A stretch of DNA of 64,000 nucleotides from Planctomycetota bacterium (GTDB taxonomy: Bacteria; Planctomycetota; Planctomycetia; Planctomycetales; Planctomycetaceae): positions 62,001 to 126,000 of the forward strand of contig JAURQH010000050.1 in assembly GCA_030836185.1 (NCBI GenBank), given 5' to 3'. The notes beneath the pieces are model-generated. The model was not told where the DNA came from, ran no database searches, and worked only from the letters and a program-made list of their open reading frames with translations. Positions 53,440-62,531 of the stretch are shown here, piece after piece. Within the stretch, counting starts at the first letter, position 1. Each line of letters opens with the position of its first letter. The translations under genes were made by a program, and so were the position numbers.

Positions 53440-53493
53440 GAAGATTCGGAAATTCGGGAACACACCTTGACCGAATCTTGATTCCGAATCTTC
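53440..53493. repeat. 12-bp inverted repeat downstream of ligA
   Basis: GAAGATTCGGAA (53440-53451) and TTCCGAATCTTC (53482-53493) are perfect inverted copies 30 bases apart, and a further CCGAATCT lies inside at 53471-53478. No T run follows, so it is not a typical terminator; it could still fold at the ligA mRNA end or be a protein site. Confidence 0.5.
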
Positions 53494-53632
53494 CATACTC
53501 TTGAGCAACTTATTGTCATCGTTCGTCTTGCGTTGATCTGGAATGCCCCCAAAAGAATTTACCGACTTTGGAAACAGGAAGGGTTAAAAGAGCCGAGAAA
53601 GTCGAATAAACGCCGTAGGCTGTGCGATTCCC

Positions 53633-53962
53633 ATGCGGGCATTCCACTATGTTTGTATTACGCCCTTCCATGCGGCGTCTTTAATTATTTTATTCCAGTA
53701 TTTATTACTCCAACGATATGAGAAGTGCGGTAGACCAACAATATCGACTTTAGCGATTCGTGTACTTGCGATCTGTCTTGCAGTCATCGTCGCGACGTTT
53801 TCAGGGCCTTTTTCTCGTTCCGCTCAAGCCATTACACCGTGGGGTTATTTGTGGTGTTTGTACTCTTATCAATGGTGTATTGATGATTGCGAAGAGAACC
53901 ACATATATGATCCCTTCTGTCGTCACTATTGTGTGAATAAAAAAGAAAGATGCTTGGATTGA
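53633..53962 (+). CDS. small secreted six-cysteine peptide
   Basis: 109 residues if started at the ATG at 53633; no later ATG, GTG or TTG fits, so the start is uncertain. A signal-like segment lies near residues 42-66 (VLAICLAVIVATFSGPF, then SRSAQA), after which about 43 residues remain. They carry six Cys in the pattern C-x6-C-x3-C-x9-C-x3-C-x6-C, which reads the same in both directions, with two CxxxC pairs (CIDDC and CRHYC) as in helical hairpin miniproteins. The last mature stretch is VNKKERCLD. It lies alone between ligA and the nitrilase. Coding is supported by the signal-plus-Cys layout only. Confidence 0.55.
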   Translation: MRAFHYVCITPFHAASLIILFQYLLLQRYEKCGRPTISTLAIRVLAICLAVIVATFSGPFSRSAQAITPWGYLWCLYSYQWCIDDCEENHIYDPFCRHYCVNKKERCLD

Positions 53963-54130
53963 TTTGTGTCTTTTCTTCCTGTAACCCATACTGTCATTGA
54001 CTGGACTGCGCACAAAGATGGTCCATCATTATGACGGGTTGGGTTAGGTAAGGATGAAAGTAGATCAGTCGGGTTTGTGCTCTCCAATTTATCCCAGCCA
54101 ACTCTTTTCCATAACGCAGGAGTTGTCTCG

Positions 54131-55513
54131 ATGCGATTGGTTTCTTTCCTTTCTGTTTCTGTCGCGCTTAACTTGGTTGGATTCGGAATGCTGTCTGCCG
54201 AGGAACAACCCGTCAATGCGGTGAATAACTCACCCGGATGGACGGCACACTCGCCGAGAGACGAGATTCGTCCAGAGTTTTCGTCCACACCCGCCGACAA
54301 AAACAACTCCTCGGGCACGTTGACGATTACAGCCGATGATCGTGAAGGTCTCGTCGGTGTTTGGAAAACGACAATGCCCGTTGATGGAGGCAATTGGTAT
54401 CGCTTCACCGCACAACAATTGACCAAGAATGTGAATCATCCTCGTCGCACTGCCGTCGTACGTTTGCTCTGGCAAGACAAGGACGGCAATAAAGCGATTC
54501 GTGACGAGCCGACATACTCATCCTATCGTCCGGGTACTAATCCCCGTGCTGAACCGGAGTTTGTCCCGCCCGGAAAAGTACAACCAAATGGTTGGGAACA
54601 CCTTGATCATATCTACCACGTCCCCACTTCTGCATCTCAAGTATTGGTGGAACTGAATTATCGTTGGGAAGCGAACGGACGGGTGACTTGGCGGAATGTA
54701 CAACTGGCTCCGGCTGAAGCTCCCAAGCCACGCAACGTCAAATTGGCAACCGTGCATCATCGTCCTGCTGGTGGTGAGACCAACCTGGAAAAGTGTCAGC
54801 AGTTCGCCCCCATGATCTCCGAGGCGGCACAACAAAAAGTAGACTTGATTGTCTTACCCGAAACTCTCACCTATTACGGCCGTAAATCGACTTATGCCGA
54901 CTGTGCAGAATCTGTCCCCGGTCCATCAACCAAATACTTTGGGAAGCTCGCAAAACAGCATAACATGTACATCGTGGCGGGATTGTTAGAACGGGACGGG
55001 CACTTGGTCTATAACGTGGCCGCGCTCGTCGGACCTGATGGCAAGTTGGTTGGCAAATATCGGAAAGTCACTCTGCCACGCGGAGAAATCGAAGGAGGCA
55101 TCACGCCGGGCAAAGAATACCCGGTGTTTGAGACCCGCTTTGGTAAGGTGGGCATGATGATTTGTTATGACGGCTTCTTCCCTGAAGTGGCCCGCGAACT
55201 TTCCAACAACGGTGCCGAAGTCATCGCCTGGCCAGTTTGGGGATGCAATCCGATGTTGGGTGAGGCTCGCGCTTGTGAAAATCATATCTATGTGATTAGT
55301 AGCACTTACACCGATGTCTCATCGGACTGGATGATTTCTGCCGTCTATGGACACGATGGAAAGCCTCTGGCACAAGCCACCGATTGGGGATCGATTGCCG
55401 TTCATGAAGTCGACTTGAATAAACCACTCTACTGGCATTCATTGGGTGATTTTCATGCCCAGATTGATCGCCATCGTCCGGTTGTGCCGGGAGACGCTGA
55501 TGCTCGTAAATAA
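54131..55513 (+). CDS. exported carbon-nitrogen hydrolase (nitrilase family) with N-terminal beta domain
   Basis: 460 residues from the ATG at 54131 (CAGGAG 8 bases upstream); the in-frame start at 54077 lacks a ribosome site. Export signal FLSVSVALNLVGFGMLSA. Residues about 40-195 form a beta-sandwich, carbohydrate-binding-like domain (WYRFTAQQLTKNVNHPRR, AVVRLLWQDKDGNKAI). The nitrilase domain starts near 200 (VKLATVHHRP) and has the full Glu-Lys-Cys triad: LIVLPETLTYYG, KYRKVTLPRGE and GMMICYDGFFPEVAREL. It should hydrolyse an amide or nitrile outside the cytoplasm. Its end overlaps the start of the ceramidase-like gene by 14 bases. Confidence 0.9.
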   Translation: MRLVSFLSVSVALNLVGFGMLSAEEQPVNAVNNSPGWTAHSPRDEIRPEFSSTPADKNNSSGTLTITADDREGLVGVWKTTMPVDGGNWYRFTAQQLTKNVNHPRRTAVVRLLWQDKDGNKAIRDEPTYSSYRPGTNPRAEPEFVPPGKVQPNGWEHLDHIYHVPTSASQVLVELNYRWEANGRVTWRNVQLAPAEAPKPRNVKLATVHHRPAGGETNLEKCQQFAPMISEAAQQKVDLIVLPETLTYYGRKSTYADCAESVPGPSTKYFGKLAKQHNMYIVAGLLERDGHLVYNVAALVGPDGKLVGKYRKVTLPRGEIEGGITPGKEYPVFETRFGKVGMMICYDGFFPEVARELSNNGAEVIAWPVWGCNPMLGEARACENHIYVISSTYTDVSSDWMISAVYGHDGKPLAQATDWGSIAVHEVDLNKPLYWHSLGDFHAQIDRHRPVVPGDADARK

Positions 55514-56897
55514 GCTCATCTTGTCAAATACTTATTTGATCACCGTCTGCCTTAGTCTCGTTCTGGTTGTCTTTGAAATTGATCATGCAAACGGGGCCGA
55601 CTATCAAATTGCGACCTTTGCCGCCGATGTGACAATTCCCATCGGCCACCGCTGTATGGGGATTCTGCCGACGAAAGCGAAAGAAATTCTCGATCCGCTC
55701 GAAGCCCGCGGGTTCGTGCTCACCGGGCCAGATCAGCCGGTTGTTTTGGTGGCCGTCGATTGGTGTGAAATTCGTAACGGTGCTTACGATCAATGGCGTG
55801 ATACGATTGCCGAAGCTGCCGGGACAACGCGTGAGCGAGTGCTGGTTTGTTCGCTGCATCAGCACGATGCGCCTGTCTGTGATCAAGAAGCTCAGTTGCT
55901 GCTCGACAATGTAGGGATGCAAAAGGAATTATACGACCCCGCATTTCATGCCAAGTGTCTACAGCGAATCTCGGCAGCCGTCTCTGATGCAATGACTGAA
56001 ACAACTCCCGTCACGCACATTGGTTTGGGACAGGCCAGGGTCGAAAAAATTGCTTCCAGCCGGCGGGTTGTTAGGGAAGATGGAACGATCACCTACAATC
56101 GATATTCAGCATCGGGAGGAAATGAGTTTCATGCCGCTGCCCCTGATGGCCCCATTGATCCCGCGTTGAAAACGATTACATTTTTCCATGGAGATCAGCC
56201 AGTTGCAATGTTGCACAGTTACGCCGTTCACCCTATGAGTTTCTACGGTCGAGGAGGTGTTAGCTCGGATTTTGTGGGTTTGGCACGCCGGAGAATGCAA
56301 CGGGAGCATCCCCGTACATTTCAAATTTATGTCTCCGGTTGCAGCGGAGATGTGACTGCCGGTAAATACAACGATGCGACTCCTGCCTCTCGGCAACAAC
56401 TGACGCAGCGATTGTTTCAGGCGATGGAGACGAGTTGGGGAAACACCAAACGAGTGCCTCTCGAACAAACCACATTCCAGAACAGCACATACGATTTACC
56501 CTTCCATGAAGCGGAAGAATTTCGTGCTGAGAATCTCAACAAAGTCCTGCATGACAAATCGGCCAAGGAAGGAGACCGGATTCTGGCCGCCATGAGTCTT
56601 AGCAGTTTGCAACGAAAAACACGCAAACAGCCATTGGAACTTCCGTGTCTCGACTTGGGAGCGGCTCAAATCGTTTTGTTTCCGGGGGAAGCATTCGTCG
56701 GTTATCAATTGATGGCTCAAAAGATGCGTCCCGACTCGTTTGTGATGTCGATTGGATATGGCGAATGCTGGCCCGGATATATTCCGACCAAGAAGGCCTT
56801 TGATGAAAATTTTAATCACGATTGGCGCTGGGTCGGTCACGGCTCGGAGAAGATTCTTAAACAAGCCATGCAAGAGGTCCTGTTACCGGCGGAGTAA
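55500..56897 (+). CDS. neutral ceramidase-like amidase domain protein
   Basis: 465 residues from the ATG at 55500 (GGGAG 6 bases upstream), inside the end of the nitrilase gene, so translation is coupled. Export helix YLITVCLSLVLVVFEI. The N-terminal part resembles neutral/alkaline ceramidases: ADVTIPIGHRCMGI, VVLVAVDWCEIRNGAYD, RVLVCSLHQHDAPVCDQE (zinc-binding HxH region, HTHS in ceramidases), MLHSYAVHPMSFYGRGGVSS and DFVGLARRRMQREHP, then SGCSGDVTAGKYNDA. Full ceramidases are about 700 residues, and the C-terminal Ig-like domain is lacking here. It may cut an amide of a lipid, glycan or peptide. Its stop is directly adjacent to the stop of the convergent pump gene. Confidence 0.85.
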   Translation: MLVNKLILSNTYLITVCLSLVLVVFEIDHANGADYQIATFAADVTIPIGHRCMGILPTKAKEILDPLEARGFVLTGPDQPVVLVAVDWCEIRNGAYDQWRDTIAEAAGTTRERVLVCSLHQHDAPVCDQEAQLLLDNVGMQKELYDPAFHAKCLQRISAAVSDAMTETTPVTHIGLGQARVEKIASSRRVVREDGTITYNRYSASGGNEFHAAAPDGPIDPALKTITFFHGDQPVAMLHSYAVHPMSFYGRGGVSSDFVGLARRRMQREHPRTFQIYVSGCSGDVTAGKYNDATPASRQQLTQRLFQAMETSWGNTKRVPLEQTTFQNSTYDLPFHEAEEFRAENLNKVLHDKSAKEGDRILAAMSLSSLQRKTRKQPLELPCLDLGAAQIVLFPGEAFVGYQLMAQKMRPDSFVMSIGYGECWPGYIPTKKAFDENFNHDWRWVGHGSEKILKQAMQEVLLPAE

Positions 56898-59800
56898 TTA
56901 AGTATTCATAACGACTGACTGTCCAGTGATTGCTTCTTCTTGGGGAGACTGTTCGGGTTCCGCATGATGCCTCAAAGTGATATGTGCATAGATTGAGTAA
57001 AATGTCGGGACCATGTACAACACCATGATGGTTGCCGACAGCAATCCGAAGGCCAGGCTGACCGCCATGGGGATCAAGATCTGAGCCTGGAACGATTTTT
57101 CCAGTAACAGAGGAATCAATCCTGCGACGGTGGTGACTGAAGTCAATAAGATGGGTCGCAGCCGTCGTCGTCCTGCATCCAGCAATGCTTCTTCGAGTTC
57201 CAAACCGTCATTGATACGATGATTGATAAAATCGACCAACACGATGGAGTCGTTCACCACCACACCGGTTAAGGCAACCAGTCCAAACATGCTGAACATC
57301 GTCAGTGGTAAGCCGAGTGCCCAATGCCCGAGGATTGCTCCCACAAAACCAAACGGAATGATGGCCATAATGATGGCGGGTTGCATGTAAGATTTGAACT
57401 CAAACGTCAAGAGAGCAAACATGCAGATCATGGCAATTCCCAGTCCAATGACGAGGCTCATCATCGACTCCTGTGTTTGTTCCTGTTGTCCTTCCCATAA
57501 AACAGTGACTCCCGGATAATCTTTAAGTAATCCCGGAACGAACTTGTCTTGCAATGTTTGTACAACCTGCCGGGCGTTTGTTTTTGAGTCATCCACATCA
57601 GCGGAAATTGTGATGGAACGGAGCTGGTCAACGCGATTGATCTCCGACGGCGAGCGAGTCACAGTCACTTCGGCCAATTCGGTCAGCGGACGTTCGCTAC
57701 CATCTTCGAGTCGCACGCGGATGTTTTCAAAGTCTTTCAATGATCGCCGGTCTTCCGCCGGGTAGCGGACCATTAATTTGACTTCGTGCCGGCCTCTTTG
57801 CAGACGCATCACTTCCTGACCAAAGTAAGACGCACGAACTGTTTCGGCAAGGTCGGCTAATGAGACTCCGAGGGTGCGAGCTTCCTCTTTAATTTTGAGT
57901 TGGTATTCCCATTTGCCGGGGACCGAGTCGTCTGAAATGTCGAAAACTCCTGGAAACTCTCCCAGCTTGTCTTTGCATTTTTCGACCGCTTCGGTCAGAT
58001 CGTCAAATTGATCAGAGGGAGAGAGCATTTTGAACTCAATAGGGGTTCCTCCCGGGCCTTGAGCTTTGCTTCCGAAACTGAGAGAGTCGGCACCGGCAAT
58101 CGGTCCGACCTTGTCTCGCCAGCGTGCAATGATTTCATCGCTTTTGATGGGACGTTCTGCAGGGTCAATCAGTTCAACATCAACGCTGCCGACGTGTCCT
58201 CCCTGAGCCGCTCCGCTTCGTCCCGGCATGGCTTGCTGTTGTGAGTAGCCAACACTGTTTCGCACTACTTTGACAAGCTCGGAAGTATAGCCTTCATTCC
58301 GATATTTCTTTTTGATCTCTGCTTCGTATTCCTCAATGACTTCATCAAGTCCTGACTTGATCCGTGCTGTGGCCGCTTCGGTGACGTTGGCGGGGGTTCC
58401 GTTCGGGAAACTGACATTGGCAACAATCTGCTTACTGTCCAGTTTGGGGAAGACGATAAACGAGACACTCGAATTTCGCACCGCCAGGGTCAAGATGATG
58501 ATGGAGATTCCGAGACTGACACTCAGTGCGGCATTGCGAATGCTGAATTTTAGACTCGGCAGATAGACGTTGTTGATCATCCAATCGAGTCCCAGACTGG
58601 TTTTCCCACGTAGGTATCCGAATAGCTTGCCAAGGGCTAAGACTGGATAAAGAGCGAGGCCGGAGAGCTTCATGAGCAATACTAAAATCAATCCGAAACT
58701 TTGGGCCGATTGTGAGTTCCAATTTTTGCGGACTTCGTTCAGGCGTTCAGGGATTGTTTGGTGTGGCACGTGTGCCAGATGACACGGAAGGATAAAGATG
58801 CTCTCCAATAACGAGATGACCAACATTGCAATCATAGCCAGCGGCATACAGGCAATAAATTTCCCCATCACTCCCGTGACGAAAAATAAAGGCATAAACG
58901 TCATGACAGTCGTGGCAATCGAAGTCATGACGGAAGGGATCACCTCAGCCGCACCATCAATGGCGGCAGTGACAATATTTTTACCCATGCTGCGATGGGA
59001 GGAGATGTTTTCCCCCAAGACAATGGCATCGTCAACAACAATCCCCAATGCCATCATGAAGGCGAACATGGTCAACATATTCAATGTCTGGCCAGCGGCC
59101 AGGAGAACTCCACACGCACCAAGAATTGAAATGGGAATACCCAATGCGACCCAACACGCCAGGCGAGTATCAAGAAACAACGCAAGTACGATGAGAACCA
59201 GGATGAGCCCTTGCATGCCGTTACGAGTGAGCAGATCCATGCGGTCTTGGACATCGACCGATTGGTCTCCCCAATAGACAATGTCGTATCCCGCAGGCAG
59301 TCTTGATTTTTTCTCTTCAACATATTGTCGAACCGCACGACAAATGACCAGCAAATCTTCATCGGCTGTTCGTTCAACCGAGACTACTTGCCCCGGTTTT
59401 CCGTTGAGGCGAGTGGTCGAAGTGATGTCAGCAAAACCATCTTGGACGATACCGAGATCACCCACTGTGAGAAATCCACCGTTTTCGGTGGTGACCAGCG
59501 GGATTTGCGCAATTTGATCACCAATGACGACTTTGTTGTCACCTTTGACGAGAATATCCTGAGTGGGTGTTTTGATAGTACCGCCGGGAAGTTCCATGTT
59601 TTGTCGGGCGATGATATTGCTGACAGCTTGCAGCGAAAGCCCATATTCACGGAGCGTCTGCTCGGGGATTTCGACATCGATTTGGAAGTTTTTGGCGGCA
59701 GAGATTTTAGGTTGAGAAACTTCTTTCAATGCACGTAACTCGTCACGGACTTCCTCGGCCAAATTGCGTAATGCCAGTTCTTGCTCCAGAGATTGTGAGG

Positions 59801-60242
59801 CTCCTTCCGGGCCGATGACGCCAACTTTAATGACGGCTTCTCGAAATGTGATTTGCGTGATTTCGGGATCTTCGGCCAGTCGCGGAAATGTGGAGATGCG
59901 ATCAACTTCCGAACGCACTTCGCTCAGAACTTTTTGTGGGTCAACGGTTGTTTCGAGTTCGAGAACCAAACTGCCCGCGTTTTCTGCCGCGATGGAAGTT
60001 TGCTTTTTGATACCATCCAGAGAGGCCACCGATTCTTCCAGCTTCTGACAGATTCCCTCTTCCACTTCTTCCGGGCTTGCACCGGGGTAAGGAACTGAAA
60101 TTAATAGAATTTCGAGCTCGAATTCGGGGAACACTTCACGATTCATTAGGCCAGCAGACATCACACCGACAGCCAAGATACCGACAAGAATCGTGTTCAT
60201 CGCTGGAGTGTTGTCGATGGACCAACGCAGGATCGACTTCAT
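56898..60242 (-). CDS. RND efflux pump permease (AcrB/HAE-1 type)
   Basis: 1114 residues, 12 membrane helices in two repeats. Start region MKSILRWSIDNTPAMNTILV; first periplasmic loop with YPGASPEEVEEGICQKLEES. Helix-4 region: FAFMMALGIVVDDAIVLGEN with the Asp pair of the proton path; second repeat has FGLVALTGVVVNDSIVLVDF. Also GLPLTMFSMFGLV and LRPILLTSVTTVAGLIPLLL, as in AcrB. It exports a toxic compound using the proton gradient. The ATG overlaps the adaptor stop by four bases (ATGA), the third gene of tetR-adaptor-permease. No outer-membrane channel gene is adjacent. Confidence 0.95.
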   Translation of the reverse strand: MKSILRWSIDNTPAMNTILVGILAVGVMSAGLMNREVFPEFELEILLISVPYPGASPEEVEEGICQKLEESVASLDGIKKQTSIAAENAGSLVLELETTVDPQKVLSEVRSEVDRISTFPRLAEDPEITQITFREAVIKVGVIGPEGASQSLEQELALRNLAEEVRDELRALKEVSQPKISAAKNFQIDVEIPEQTLREYGLSLQAVSNIIARQNMELPGGTIKTPTQDILVKGDNKVVIGDQIAQIPLVTTENGGFLTVGDLGIVQDGFADITSTTRLNGKPGQVVSVERTADEDLLVICRAVRQYVEEKKSRLPAGYDIVYWGDQSVDVQDRMDLLTRNGMQGLILVLIVLALFLDTRLACWVALGIPISILGACGVLLAAGQTLNMLTMFAFMMALGIVVDDAIVLGENISSHRSMGKNIVTAAIDGAAEVIPSVMTSIATTVMTFMPLFFVTGVMGKFIACMPLAMIAMLVISLLESIFILPCHLAHVPHQTIPERLNEVRKNWNSQSAQSFGLILVLLMKLSGLALYPVLALGKLFGYLRGKTSLGLDWMINNVYLPSLKFSIRNAALSVSLGISIIILTLAVRNSSVSFIVFPKLDSKQIVANVSFPNGTPANVTEAATARIKSGLDEVIEEYEAEIKKKYRNEGYTSELVKVVRNSVGYSQQQAMPGRSGAAQGGHVGSVDVELIDPAERPIKSDEIIARWRDKVGPIAGADSLSFGSKAQGPGGTPIEFKMLSPSDQFDDLTEAVEKCKDKLGEFPGVFDISDDSVPGKWEYQLKIKEEARTLGVSLADLAETVRASYFGQEVMRLQRGRHEVKLMVRYPAEDRRSLKDFENIRVRLEDGSERPLTELAEVTVTRSPSEINRVDQLRSITISADVDDSKTNARQVVQTLQDKFVPGLLKDYPGVTVLWEGQQEQTQESMMSLVIGLGIAMICMFALLTFEFKSYMQPAIIMAIIPFGFVGAILGHWALGLPLTMFSMFGLVALTGVVVNDSIVLVDFINHRINDGLELEEALLDAGRRRLRPILLTSVTTVAGLIPLLLEKSFQAQILIPMAVSLAFGLLSATIMVLYMVPTFYSIYAHITLRHHAEPEQSPQEEAITGQSVVMNT

Positions 60243-61642
60243 AGCGATTCCTTCGCATCTGAGTCCTCAGGAGATTTGCGAGCGGGCTGGGCTTTTAGTT
60301 TCATGCCGACTTCTGGCTCGGAAAGTTGGGAAACAATCACTTTGTCACCGGGAAGCAGCGGGCTGTTTTCTTCGTGGATAAGGACACGTCCATTTTGTCG
60401 ATGGACGACTTTGATGATTTCCACTCTGAGCCCGTCTTTTGATGCCAACCAAACGATATTACCGGGGCGAACACCCGTTTCTGGAAGTGACAGTAACGGT
60501 CGTCCTGGAACGACACCCGTAGACATTTTGACAAACATGCCATTCATGAGTGTTCGCGGAGAGCGACTCGTAATTTGCTGCGAATCACTGCTACGGAGAA
60601 ATGTTCGTGGTTCCGGGACTGTAACTCGACAGGGAACCATGCGGGTTTTGGGATCGAGCCCAGTTCCCGCCAGACGCGATATTTTCCCTTTCCATTCATA
60701 AGTCACTCCCGCCAACTCGTAAGCCACGGTCACTTCATTTTCCGGGAGACGATACGCGTCAGCCAAGTTAATATCTGTTAACTCAGGGGGTGGTTCCTCA
60801 GCGGAGTTGGATTGAGGCGATTGAATCAACCAGCCAAATTCTTCCATCTTCAGGTTACTGGAGATCTCAACTTTCGAAGTATCTTCGAGCTGAAACAGAG
60901 CCGTGCCTCGTTGAACGAAGTCATCCTGCTCGACGAAGTCGTCCACAATGAGGCCACTGATGGGGGCTTTCAGAGTGCTCAGGTCAAGATCGCGTTGTGC
61001 CTGGTCGATTTTTGCCTGTGCGATGGCGACTGTTTTTTGATTCTGAAATTTCTGTTTGAGCAACTGGTTCAACTGATTTTCGAGTGTTGTGACCGAGTTC
61101 TGGATCGAAAGATATGTTTTTCGATCCGCTTCGTACTGCGATTGTGTAATCGCTCCTCGCTCGCGAAGATTTTCCGAGCGTTTGACATTCGCTTCTTCCA
61201 GTTTTCGCTGATCTTCGGCAATGTCGATCAGTTTATATGTACTTGTGACCTGCTCGGCAATGACTTCACCGGCCGCTTCGGTTTGTTCCTTTTCCGCCGT
61301 CAACCGGTCTACTTCCAACTGATAAAATCTTTTATCGATCTCCAGCAGCTTGATGCCTTTTTTGACGAAGCTTCCCGCTTGGAGATTTTCGGGTTTCTCA
61401 GTGACTCGACCAGCAATCTCCGCGGAAAGGTTAATCCGGCGGAACGGAATCACTAACCCATCGAAATCAATTTTAATTTTCTCAGTGAATCGTTCGACGG
61501 TTTTGACTTCCACAAGTTCGGCGGGCGTGACGATCCTTTGATCTTGTGGTGGTTTCTGGGGTTGTCCAAAGAGGACGTATCCCAAGACACCGGCAGCGAG
61601 TACCAGAACGGGAGAGATGATTTTCAAAGCTTCGTTTAGCAT
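60239..61642 (-). CDS. RND efflux periplasmic adaptor (membrane fusion protein)
   Basis: 467 residues. N-terminal anchor ISPVLVLAAGVLGYVLFG. First half-lipoyl motif IDFDGLVIPFRRINLSAEIA with GRVTEKPENLQAGSFVKKG, then a long coiled-coil hairpin (YEADRKTYLSIQNSVTTLEN, QLNQLLKQKFQNQKTVAIA) and the second lipoyl half (LKAPISGLIVDDFVEQDDF). Beta-barrel and membrane-proximal domains follow (MVPCRVTVPEPRTF, MNGMFVKMSTGVVPGRPLLS). It links the permease to an outer-membrane channel. It lies 12 bases downstream of the TetR gene. Confidence 0.93.
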   Translation of the reverse strand: MLNEALKIISPVLVLAAGVLGYVLFGQPQKPPQDQRIVTPAELVEVKTVERFTEKIKIDFDGLVIPFRRINLSAEIAGRVTEKPENLQAGSFVKKGIKLLEIDKRFYQLEVDRLTAEKEQTEAAGEVIAEQVTSTYKLIDIAEDQRKLEEANVKRSENLRERGAITQSQYEADRKTYLSIQNSVTTLENQLNQLLKQKFQNQKTVAIAQAKIDQAQRDLDLSTLKAPISGLIVDDFVEQDDFVQRGTALFQLEDTSKVEISSNLKMEEFGWLIQSPQSNSAEEPPPELTDINLADAYRLPENEVTVAYELAGVTYEWKGKISRLAGTGLDPKTRMVPCRVTVPEPRTFLRSSDSQQITSRSPRTLMNGMFVKMSTGVVPGRPLLSLPETGVRPGNIVWLASKDGLRVEIIKVVHRQNGRVLIHEENSPLLPGDKVIVSQLSEPEVGMKLKAQPARKSPEDSDAKESL

Positions 61643-61654
61643 GACATAATCAGT

Positions 61655-62311
61655 TCAAGAAAGACGTCGGGGGTTGGTCATCTGTGGGACAGAATTCTGT
61701 CCCTGTTGAAGCGAGTTGACTGTAAATAGTGTAATGTGTCGGGCGATCTGCTCTGGCTCAAACAAATCGTCCAGCATTTCTGTCGAGACGAGCATTTCGG
61801 TGACAGGTCGATTCATCTTGTAGAAATGCACCTGACCGATGACGCTAAACGCCGCTTGGTGAAGCTCTAGCGGAGAAAGTTCGCGCGGCGTGAGATCAGT
61901 TAGAACAGCTTTGAGCATCTGGAAATGAGGACGGATAAAGTCTTCGACCAGTTCGCGACAAACACCTGTGGGATGAAACATCTCGCGGAATAAGAGCGAA
62001 GTTTGCCAAGACATTTCCGCAGTTCCCAGCAGCCGCTTCGCCATGGTGAGAACAAACGCGTGCAGTCGATCAGTGGGAGTCGAATTTTCGGGAAGATCGG
62101 GCATCGGGAACTGTGTCACTTTTTCGCTGTGTGCGAACATGATCGACTCCCGATACAAATTTTCCTTGTCCTGAAAGTGGTAGTTGACGGCTGCGGTGTT
62201 GACCTCAGCCCGACGACAGATTTCGCGCACGGTGGTTCCTGTCAGTCCGGTTTCAGCAAAGGCTTCGCCGGCCGCAAGCAGGATTCGGTGTCGCGTATCG
62301 TCTTCGGTCAT
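61655..62311 (-). CDS. TetR-family repressor of the pump operon (CerR-type C-terminus)
   Basis: 218 residues. Helix-turn-helix at the N-terminus: RHRILLAAGEAFAETGLTGT, TVREICRRAEVNTAAVNYHF and QDKENLYRESI. The C-terminal part (TAEMSWQTSLLFREMFHPTG, CRELVEDFIRPHFQMLKAVL) matches the ligand-binding domain found in CerR-type regulators. First gene of an operon with the adaptor and permease, so it very likely represses its own operon and is released by a pump substrate. Confidence 0.93.
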   Translation of the reverse strand: MTEDDTRHRILLAAGEAFAETGLTGTTVREICRRAEVNTAAVNYHFQDKENLYRESIMFAHSEKVTQFPMPDLPENSTPTDRLHAFVLTMAKRLLGTAEMSWQTSLLFREMFHPTGVCRELVEDFIRPHFQMLKAVLTDLTPRELSPLELHQAAFSVIGQVHFYKMNRPVTEMLVSTEMLDDLFEPEQIARHITLFTVNSLQQGQNSVPQMTNPRRLS

Positions 62312-62312
62312 C

Positions 62313-62366
62313 AGTGAATCACTCGTTATTCAATCGCCTGATTCAAACACACGTTTCAATCGATTG
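62313..62366 (-). promoter_or_regulatory. possible TetR operator region
   Basis: Just upstream of the tetR ATG lie two short palindromes: AGTGA-A-TCACT at 62313-62323 and CAATCGATTG at 62357-62366, the latter followed by TTGTAT...ATACAA arms 15 bases apart. One of them may be the repressor site. I could not choose between them or place the promoter. Confidence 0.3.
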
Positions 62367-62531
62367 TATGATAGGGCAGTCAAAATACAATAGACATTAT
62401 GGGCCGATCATTCCATTTGGCCACGAAAGAGGAGGCAGAAATCCCTCCAAACCCATTAATATCAACAGGATACGATGTATTAATGTCAGTACAGCAGAGG
62501 TTATGACGCAAGAGTGAGTCTAGCAGCAAGG

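Noticed and set aside
53235-53552. 105-codon leftward open frame after ligA
   Set aside because: Half of it is antisense to the ligA BRCT domain, and the rest covers the inverted repeat; no coding signs.
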